Positions 58,432 to 64,000 of a stretch of DNA of 64,000 nucleotides are shown here, in pieces; within the stretch, counting starts at the first letter, position 1; each line of letters begins with the position of its first letter. The stretch comes from DATFQE01 sp963738205. Lineage in GTDB: Bacteria > Actinomycetota > Thermoleophilia > Gaiellales > Gaiellaceae. The position numbers and the translations under genes were made by a program. Where the stretch lies: contig CAVTVQ010000006.1 in NCBI GenBank assembly GCA_963738205.1, forward strand, positions 1,054,001 through 1,118,000. The letters run 5' to 3'. Below the pieces are notes generated by a model, which saw nothing but the letters and a program-made list of their open reading frames with translations, was not told where the DNA came from and made no database searches.

Positions 58432-58502
58432 CTGGGGCGCCAGGATTCGAACCTGGGATCGCGGGACCAAAACCCGCTGCCTTACCACTTGGCTACGCCC
58501 CA
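58432..58502 (-). tRNA. tRNA-Gln (anticodon TTG)
   Basis: The complement folds as a complete cloverleaf: acceptor TGGGGCG/CGCCCCA, D arm GCCAAGTGGTAAGGC, anticodon stem GCGGG/CCCGC with loop TTTTGGT giving anticodon TTG, and T arm CCAGGTTCGAATCCTGG. Discriminator G, then CAC, so CCA is not encoded. The end of the upstream membrane-protein gene overlaps its first 21 bases. Confidence 0.96.
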
Positions 58503-58883
58503 TCGCGGGTAAGCGAGTCTGAGTTGTCGTCGGCCCGTCAGGAGCAGGACCAGGACGAAGATCGCGATCGCGCCGACGGCGATGATCGCAAGGGTGCCGA
58601 CGAGGAGCACGAGGAACGGGACGAGCGCCACGATCGCCTGCGAGACGGCCGCCGTCCAGGCGGCGTCCCGCGCGATGCCGGCGCGCAACCTGTGGCCCAG
58701 CCAGAAGTAGAAGCCGACCACGAGCGCCGCGACGAGGAGGGCCGGGAGCACGTCGATGACGTTGAACACGATCAGGACGCCTTCGATCACGGCGATCCAG
58801 AGCGCGAGCCGGAGCCGGTTGGCCTTCAGCCACCGCGAGGACCGGCTCGAGCCATGCTCGAGGACGGGCGTCTGGTAGGCCAC
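58482..58883 (-). CDS. small integral membrane protein, unknown
   Basis: 133 aa with three predicted helices (about 27-45, 48-62 and 85-115; IAVIEGVLIVFNVIDVLPAL is the first) and a basic C-terminus. It starts ATG three bases after the ispE stop. The last seven codons and the stop lie inside the tRNA-Gln gene. No enzymatic motif. Confidence 0.75.
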   Translation of the reverse strand: MAYQTPVLEHGSSRSSRWLKANRLRLALWIAVIEGVLIVFNVIDVLPALLVAALVVGFYFWLGHRLRAGIARDAAWTAAVSQAIVALVPFLVLLVGTLAIIAVGAIAIFVLVLLLTGRRQLRLAYPRWGVAKW

Positions 58884-58886
58884 GAC

Positions 58887-59705
58887 TCAACCGTACCAGG
58901 CAGGCACGATTACCCAGGAACGCCCAAGCTGCCGTGCCTTGCGGGCTGCTCGCTCCGCCCGCGCGCGCTGCATGAACAGCCCGTAGACCGCCGGCCCGGC
59001 GCCCGTGACGTCCGCCCGGAACGCGCCGAGATCGAGCAGCTCGCCGGCGACCGGCGACGAGGCGAGGTCGTTCGGCGGAAGTGCTGCCAGGTCCCTCGGC
59101 CGGCGCACCGCCTCGAGCGCAGCGAGCAGGGCCGCGCGCCGCTCTTCGTAGCGCTCTGCCCCGCCGCGTGCGTCGAACGTGGCGTAGACGTCCGCGGTGG
59201 AGCGTTTCGCCTCGCCCTCCGGGAGTACGAGCACGACCCAGAAGTCCTGCGGCAGCTCCAGGCTCTCGAGCTCCGTGCCGGTGCCGGTCCCCAGTGCCGG
59301 GCCGTGCTGCAGGAAGAAGGGCACGTCGGCGCCGAGCCCGGCGGCGAGCTCGAGCAGCGCCGCCTGCTCCAGCGGCTCGGGGAGCGTGCGGTTAGCGAGC
59401 AGCAGCGCCGACGCGGCGTCTGAGCTGCCTCCCCCGAGGCCGGCGGCGACCGGAATACGCTTCTGGATGCGCACCTTCCAGCGCGCCTCGACGCCTGCGG
59501 CAGCCGCCAGCCGCTCGAGCGCCTCGCGAACGATCGTGTCGCCACTGAACCCGGTGACGGAGAGGGACGTAGCGCCGTCGATGGTCACGCGGTCGGTGAG
59601 GTCGATCCGCTGCAGCACCGTCGTCACCTCGTGACGTCCGTCGGGTCGGGCAGGCCCGACGACGAGCGCCAGGTTCAGCTTGGCCGGCGCCGGGATCCGT
59701 TTCAC
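58887..59705 (-). CDS. ispE: 4-diphosphocytidyl-2-C-methyl-D-erythritol kinase
   Basis: GHMP kinase of the MEP isoprenoid pathway, 272 aa from a GTG overlapping the rsmA stop. N-terminal PAPAKLNLALVVG, ATP loop IPVAAGLGGGSSDAASALLL, and C-terminal FRADVTGAGPAVYGLF are the three GHMP motifs. The rsmA-ispE pair is standard in actinobacteria. Confidence 0.95.
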   Translation of the reverse strand: MKRIPAPAKLNLALVVGPARPDGRHEVTTVLQRIDLTDRVTIDGATSLSVTGFSGDTIVREALERLAAAAGVEARWKVRIQKRIPVAAGLGGGSSDAASALLLANRTLPEPLEQAALLELAAGLGADVPFFLQHGPALGTGTGTELESLELPQDFWVVLVLPEGEAKRSTADVYATFDARGGAERYEERRAALLAALEAVRRPRDLAALPPNDLASSPVAGELLDLGAFRADVTGAGPAVYGLFMQRARAERAARKARQLGRSWVIVPAWYG

Positions 59706-60490
59706 GCGAGCGCGCGGGAGAGCTCGACGAACTGCTCGGGCGCGAGCGCCTCGGCGCGTGTTCCTGCGGGGAGGCTGAGCGCCTCGAGGGACGCGGCGGC
59801 CCGCTCGCGTTCTGCGACGCCGGCCAGCTCCAGCGAGTTCGGCAGTGTCTTGCGGCGGTGCGCGAACGCCCCCTCGACGATCCGCTTGGTGCGCTTGTAG
59901 TCGTCGGGCACCCCGTCGCGCCGCCTGAACGCGACCAGCGCCGACTCCACGTTCGGTCGCGGCCGGAAGACGTTGCGCGACACGGGATGGAACCCGGTTC
60001 GCTCGGTCACGAGCTGGACGAGCACCGACACCGCGCCGTACGCCTTCGTGCTCGGCTCGGCGAAGAAGCGGTCGGCGACCTCGCGCTGCACCATCACCGA
60101 CCAGAGGTCGACGCTCGGGAGTCCGTCGAGGCTCTCGACGACGATCGGCGTCGCCACGTTGTACGGGAGGTTGGCGACGAGCTTGGACGGCTGCGGTTCC
60201 GCTGCGGACAGGTTGAGCCGGAGCGCGTCGCCGAAGACGAGCTCGACGTTGCCGCGGGCGGCGAACCGCTCACGCAGGGGCACCTCGAGCCCACGATCGA
60301 GCTCGACCGCACGGACGTGCGCGACCCGGTCGGCGAGGTACTCGGTGAGGACGCCGAGCCCCGGCCCGATCTCGAGGACGACGTCGTCGGGCGCGAGCTC
60401 GGCGAGGCGGCCGATGACTCCGAGGATGTTCTCGTCGACGAGGAAGTGCTGGCCGAGCTCGCGGTTGGGCGTCACCGGGAAGCGGTTCAC
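59702..60490 (-). CDS. rsmA: 16S rRNA adenine dimethyltransferase RsmA (KsgA)
   Basis: Dimethylates A1518 and A1519 of 16S rRNA. 262 aa from the GTG at 60490 (RFPVTPNRELGQHFLVDENI). Motif I is VLEIGPGLGVLTEYLADR and motif IV is LVANLPYNVATPIV. GTGA overlaps couple it to tatD upstream and ispE downstream. Confidence 0.95.
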   Translation of the reverse strand: MNRFPVTPNRELGQHFLVDENILGVIGRLAELAPDDVVLEIGPGLGVLTEYLADRVAHVRAVELDRGLEVPLRERFAARGNVELVFGDALRLNLSAAEPQPSKLVANLPYNVATPIVVESLDGLPSVDLWSVMVQREVADRFFAEPSTKAYGAVSVLVQLVTERTGFHPVSRNVFRPRPNVESALVAFRRRDGVPDDYKRTKRIVEGAFAHRRKTLPNSLELAGVAERERAAASLEALSLPAGTRAEALAPEQFVELSRALA

Positions 60491-61233
60491 GCCAGCCCGA
60501 ACGCGGCGTTCGCGTTGGTGTCGATCAGCTCCGCCAGGCGATCGCTGTCCTCGCCGCGCGCCTCGGCGAGTGCGACCACGGTGTGAACGACGTTCGCGGG
60601 CTCGTTCGGACGGCCGCGGCGCGGCTGGGGCGAGAGGTAGGGACTGTCGGTCTCGACGAGCAGCCGCTCCGGCGGGACGGCGCGCGCGGCGGCGCGCAGG
60701 TCGTAGGCGTTGGGGTAGGTCACGTTGCCGGCGAACGACACGAACCAGCCGTTCTCGACGGCCGGCTCGAGCAGGCCGGGCGACGAGAAGCAATGCAGGA
60801 CGACAGTCCCGGCGAAGTCCTCGAGGGCGCTGACCGTGTCAGCGTCGGCGGCACGCGTGTGAACGACGACGGGCTTGCCCAGCTCGGTTGCGAGCTCGAG
60901 CTGCGCCTCGAAGAGCCGCTGCTGGCGGACGTGGGGCGCGTAGTCGCGGTAGTGGTCGAGCCCCGTCTCGCCGACCGCGACCGCCATCGGGCTTTGCAGG
61001 AGCTCCCGGAGCTCGTCGAGACGCTCCGCCTCCCCGCCGCCGGCCTGGTGCGGGTGGATGCCGAGTGCAGCGAAGACGCCCTCCTCATGCTCCGCGAGCT
61101 TCAGCTCCGCGCGGCACGAATCGATGCCGGAGCCGACCGCGACGATCCGCGTCACCCCGGCTTGACGCGCGCGCTCGATGACGTCGGCCGGGTCGTCGGC
61201 GAGCGCATCGAGGTGCGCATGCGTATCGATCAC
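60487..61233 (-). CDS. tatD: TatD-family metal-dependent hydrolase/deoxyribonuclease
   Basis: 248 aa starting GTG. Metal ligands appear as MIDTHAHLDAL, GIHPHQAG, AVGETGLDHY, VVVHTRAAD, VVLHCFSSP and LLVETDSPYLSPQPRRGRPN. Acts as a 3'-5' nuclease in DNA repair in homologues. Coupled between metG and rsmA, as in many Gram-positive genomes. Confidence 0.94.
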   Translation of the reverse strand: MIDTHAHLDALADDPADVIERARQAGVTRIVAVGSGIDSCRAELKLAEHEEGVFAALGIHPHQAGGGEAERLDELRELLQSPMAVAVGETGLDHYRDYAPHVRQQRLFEAQLELATELGKPVVVHTRAADADTVSALEDFAGTVVLHCFSSPGLLEPAVENGWFVSFAGNVTYPNAYDLRAAARAVPPERLLVETDSPYLSPQPRRGRPNEPANVVHTVVALAEARGEDSDRLAELIDTNANAAFGLA

Positions 61234-63026
61234 GCCGCTTCGTCGTCAGCGGCGGCTTCCATCCGCGCGAGCTCGTCGGCCTCGACCTTTTCCGGATCGA
61301 GCTTGCGGAAGAGCGGCTTGGGCTCCCGCAGCTCCTGGCCCGGGCGCAGCTCGCCGGGCCCCCACGAACCGACCCAGCTTGCGTAGTCGCCTGTGAGCAC
61401 GACGTGCTTGTCGCCGCTGTCCTCGACCTCCCGGAACTCCAGCGGCCCGGCGAGATAGCCCTCGTGGCCGAGCAGCTCGTGCAGCGCTTGCGAGCTGAAC
61501 GGCATGAACGGCGTGAACATCGTCTTGAGGTCGTCCACGCAGCGCAGGCATGTGTAGAGGACCGTCGCAGCCCGCTCCCGGTCGCTCTCGAGCAGCACCC
61601 AGGGCGCCTGGTCGTTGACGTAGACGTTCACGCTGCGCGCGAGCTGCATCGCCTCGTTGAGCGCGGCCTTGAAGCGAGCCGCCTCGATGTGCTCGCCCAC
61701 GAGCTCGAAGCCTCCCTCGACGCCGGCGATCAGCTCACGATCCTCAGTGGTGAGCTCGCCGGGCTCCGGCACCGCGCCGAAGTTGCGGTAGGTGCTCGTG
61801 AGTGTCCGATTGACGAGGTTGCCCCACGTGGCCACGAGCTCGTCGTTGTTGCGACGCGCGAACTCGGCCCATGTGAAGTCCGTGTCCTGCTGCTCGGGCC
61901 CCGCGGCGGTCAGGAAATAGCGGAGCGAGTCGGGGTCGTAGCGGCTGAAGAAGTCACGGACGAGGATGCCCACGCCGCGGCTGGCGGCGAACTTGCGCCC
62001 TTCCATCGTCAGGAACTCGCTCGCGACGACGTTGTACGGCAGCTGAAGCGGACCGCGGCCGGCGCCGTATTCGCCCCCCTCCTCGTAGCCAATCAGCATG
62101 CTCGGCCAGATCACCGTGTGGAAGACGATGTTGTCCTTGCCCATGAAGTAGAAATGCCTGGCGTCCGGGTTCTGCCACCACTCGCGCCACGCGTCTGGCC
62201 TGCCGACGACGGTTGCCCACTCGATCGCCGCGGAGAGGTAGCCGATGACGGCGTCGAACCAGACGTAGATGCGCTTGTTCGGATCCGCGGCGTAGCCCGG
62301 TACCGGGATGGGAACGCCCCAATCGAGGTCGCGGGTGACGGCGCGCGGCTTCAGGTCCGACACGAAGCTGAGCGAGAAGTTGCGCACGTTCGTGCGCCAG
62401 TTCTTCTGCCCCTCGATCCATTCGGCGAGCCGCTCCGCGAAGGCCGGAAGGTCGAGGAAGAGGTGCTTCGTCTCCTTGAAGACGGGCGTGGAGCCGTCGA
62501 TCCTCGAGCGCGGATTGATCAGGTCGGTCGGATCGAGTTGGTTGCCGCAGTTGTCGCATTGGTCGCCACGCGCGCCCTCGTAGCCGCAAATCGGGCACGT
62601 GCCCTCGATGTAGCGGTCGGGCAGCGTTCGCCCGTCCGGTGAGAACGCACCGATCGCCGTGTCCTCGAAGATGTAGCCCTTCTCGAACAGCGTGCGGAAC
62701 AGGTCCTGGGTGACCCGGTAGTGGTTCGGCGTCGTCGTGCGCGTGAAGAGGTCGTACGACAGTCCGAGGTCCCGCAGATCCTCGCGGATCAGCTGGTTGT
62801 AGAAGTCGGCCGTCTCACGAGGTGAGCGCCCTTCCTTGTCGGCGGCGACCATGATCGGCGTGCCGTGCTCGTCGGTGCCGCTGACCATGAGCACGTCGTT
62901 TCCCTTCAGCCGGTGGTAGCGGGCGAAGATGTCCGACGGCACCCCGAACCCGGCGACGTGGCCGATGTGGCGAGGGCCCGACGCGTAGGGCCACGCGACC
63001 GCTGCGAGGATCTTCTGAGGCGGCAT
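61230..63026 (-). CDS. metG: methionyl-tRNA synthetase
   Basis: 598 aa class I synthetase. The HIGH site is YASGPRHIGHVAGFGVPSD. Zinc-site CxxC pairs are in GTCPICGYEGARGDQCDNCG. The second catalytic loop reads GRKFAASRGVG where relatives have KFSSSR or KMSKS. The anticodon domain has NNDELVATWGNLVNRTL. No C-terminal tRNA-binding (Trbp111) domain. The start overlaps the last 212 bases of the preceding M23 frame. Confidence 0.94.
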   Translation of the reverse strand: MPPQKILAAVAWPYASGPRHIGHVAGFGVPSDIFARYHRLKGNDVLMVSGTDEHGTPIMVAADKEGRSPRETADFYNQLIREDLRDLGLSYDLFTRTTTPNHYRVTQDLFRTLFEKGYIFEDTAIGAFSPDGRTLPDRYIEGTCPICGYEGARGDQCDNCGNQLDPTDLINPRSRIDGSTPVFKETKHLFLDLPAFAERLAEWIEGQKNWRTNVRNFSLSFVSDLKPRAVTRDLDWGVPIPVPGYAADPNKRIYVWFDAVIGYLSAAIEWATVVGRPDAWREWWQNPDARHFYFMGKDNIVFHTVIWPSMLIGYEEGGEYGAGRGPLQLPYNVVASEFLTMEGRKFAASRGVGILVRDFFSRYDPDSLRYFLTAAGPEQQDTDFTWAEFARRNNDELVATWGNLVNRTLTSTYRNFGAVPEPGELTTEDRELIAGVEGGFELVGEHIEAARFKAALNEAMQLARSVNVYVNDQAPWVLLESDRERAATVLYTCLRCVDDLKTMFTPFMPFSSQALHELLGHEGYLAGPLEFREVEDSGDKHVVLTGDYASWVGSWGPGELRPGQELREPKPLFRKLDPEKVEADELARMEAAADDEAA

Positions 63027-64000
63027 CGTCGACCATCATACGAGCGTCCTCGTGGCCGGCCGGGACGGCGTCCAGGCGGCGTTTCCGCACGCCGAGCGCG
63101 AGCGTCGCCGCGCAGCCGACGAGGCCTGCCGTCACGACCACCCAGAGCGGCACGCCCGACTCACGTTGCTGCCGTGCGGCGACACCCTCGCTTGTGGCCC
63201 GTGCACTCCCAGCTACGCGGATCGACGCCGGAGCAGGGGCGCGGCTCGGTCGTGCCCGCTCCACGGCGCGTGTGTGGGGTCGCGGCGCACGCGTGTCGCC
63301 GTGCCGAGCAGCCGGTCGCGTGAGGGTGCGGTGGGCCGCCTGAGCCCGCCGGGCCCGACGCGCGTGTGCGTCCGCTGTTGCAGGCGCTCCGCGGCCGTCC
63401 GCGACCGCCCGTGGTTGCGCCGCCCCGCGCCGCGTTCGCGTGTGGACGACCGGTCTCGAGCCCGAGCGCGAGCGGAGCCGGACACCGTGGTGAGGGGAGG
63501 CCGCCGGAGCGGTCGCTCCTGTCGCGGCGACCGGAGCGGCCGGGGCAGGCACCGTCGGTGCCGGCTCCGCAGGCGCCTGCGGGGGCGCAGGGGTCGGTGG
63601 TGGAGGCGTTAGCGCGTCGCGAACAGGAAGCAAGCCGAGCGGGTCGACGTACCCGTCCGGGTCGGCCGCACGGCGGACGCCGAGATGGAGATACGAGCCT
63701 GGATGCTCTGCCTCGCCGCTGGTGCCGAGCGTTCCGACTTGCTCGCCCTCAGCGACAGTCGTCCCACGCGTCACCGTCAGGGTGTCGAGGTGGAGCAGCG
63801 TGACGGCGTAGCCGTCGGCCGTCTCGAGGGTCACCGAGCGACCGTGCAGCGGGAGCGTCCCGGCGAACCGCACGACGCCCGCGGCGGGCGCGGGCACGGC
63901 TTCGCCGGCGACGCCGCCTATGTCGACGCCGCGGTGGTTGCCGGCCTCGTACTCCCCCGCGCCCGCCTCGAACGGGCGCAGCACAGGGCCCGTCGCCGGC
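62815..64000 (-). CDS. M23-family peptidase-like envelope protein, N-terminus beyond window
   Basis: At least 390 residues are visible; the frame runs off the window edge. The LytM/M23 domain comes first: GNHRGVDIGGVAGEAVPAPA, RSVTLETADGYAVTLLHLDT and GSYLHLGVRRAADPDGYVDP carry the His/Asp sites. After it comes a Pro/Ala linker, an Arg/Thr/Ala-rich stretch of about 120 residues, and one C-terminal helix (LWVVVTAGLVGCAATLALGV). The frame continues 212 bases into metG without a stop. The true C-terminus is probably just after the helix, and an indel near 63030-63060 is likely. Confidence 0.75.
   Translation of the reverse strand, partial: PATGPVLRPFEAGAGEYEAGNHRGVDIGGVAGEAVPAPAAGVVRFAGTLPLHGRSVTLETADGYAVTLLHLDTLTVTRGTTVAEGEQVGTLGTSGEAEHPGSYLHLGVRRAADPDGYVDPLGLLPVRDALTPPPPTPAPPQAPAEPAPTVPAPAAPVAATGATAPAASPHHGVRLRSRSGSRPVVHTRTRRGAAQPRAVADGRGAPATADAHARRARRAQAAHRTLTRPAARHGDTRAPRPHTRAVERARPSRAPAPASIRVAGSARATSEGVAARQQRESGVPLWVVVTAGLVGCAATLALGVRKRRLDAVPAGHEDARMMVDDAASEDPRSGRVALRVGPSPHRPRRRVRGAVGHLRPLPPAEGKRRAHGQRHRRARHADHGRRRQGRALTS

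Noticed and set aside
63150..63500. Arg/Ala-rich low-complexity stretch as a separate gene on the plus strand
   Set aside because: The minus frame is continuous with the M23 domain and its C-terminal helix; the plus-strand readings are Arg-rich shadows.
1..64000. CRISPR arrays, prophage, transposases, toxin-antitoxin or restriction genes
   Set aside because: No regularly spaced direct repeats, no terminal inverted repeats with transposase, and no recognisable defence or phage protein were found on either strand.

Overview
The window is about 70% G+C, with short intergenic gaps and very frequent GTG starts. Genes are chained by 4-base start/stop overlaps (GTGA, ATGA). Gene content and order point to a deep-branching actinobacterium. 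The clues are a YceD-rpmF-plsX-acpP-rnc cluster, eno with an FtsB/DUF501 pair downstream, a SepIVA-like coiled-coil gene next to coaD, an Rv2578c-type radical SAM gene behind a Gram-positive LexA box, and a MetRS of the mycobacterial kind. A Thermoleophilia/Gaiellales-like lineage is my best inference; no 16S gene is present to confirm it. No stretch over about 200 bases lacks a gene or a describable element.

Layout. 0-7.6 kb: lipid/RNA cluster (YceD, L32, PlsX, ACP, RNase III, probable smc start), an EamA exporter divergent from a LysR regulator, SepIVA-like protein, coaD, rsmD, and a LysM lytic transglycosylase. 7.7-14.8 kb: recG, a CBS-domain membrane protein, an SOS-controlled radical SAM gene, a NarL-type two-component pair and an FAD enzyme. 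15-17.2 kb: a VOC protein, a 7Fe ferredoxin gene interrupted by an intein, and a receiver-like protein. 17.3-28.7 kb: a cyclase-ATPase, Rieske and DUF309 proteins, a CcdA/CcmH/ResA cytochrome c maturation block, an L,D-transpeptidase, a membrane spermidine-synthase-like protein, a GAF-SpoIIE phosphatase, small membrane proteins and an HTH-receiver fusion. 28.7-38.8 kb: FtsB, DUF501, pyk, GerMN lipoprotein, eno, mazG, a PrsA/SurA-type lipoprotein and mfd. 38.8-49.5 kb: a twelve-gene translationally coupled catabolic operon (Liv-type ABC importer, hydrolase, acyl-CoA ligase, TetR, KAS III-like, MaoC, lipase, 3-hydroxybutyrate-dehydrogenase-like SDR). It carries about sixteen apparent single-base indels. 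49.7-55.9 kb: ABC exporter, pth, L25, a GT-C type membrane glycosyltransferase and a secreted Lys-tailed protein. 56-64 kb: prs, glmU, tRNA-Gln, a small membrane protein, ispE, rsmA, tatD, metG and an M23 peptidase cut by the window edge.

The strongest discovery is the intein. The FdxA-type ferredoxin precursor has 413 residues, of which about 312 are a full-size LAGLIDADG intein. The insertion lies exactly before a cysteine that must ligate the [4Fe-4S] cluster, so cluster assembly depends on protein splicing. Other leads are a family of ~50-base palindromic elements abutting stop codons (three copies), a LexA box over the radical SAM gene, several genes whose conserved N-terminus has no ATG/GTG/TTG start, a KAS III-like protein without the active-site cysteine, and the dense indel cluster in the catabolic operon.
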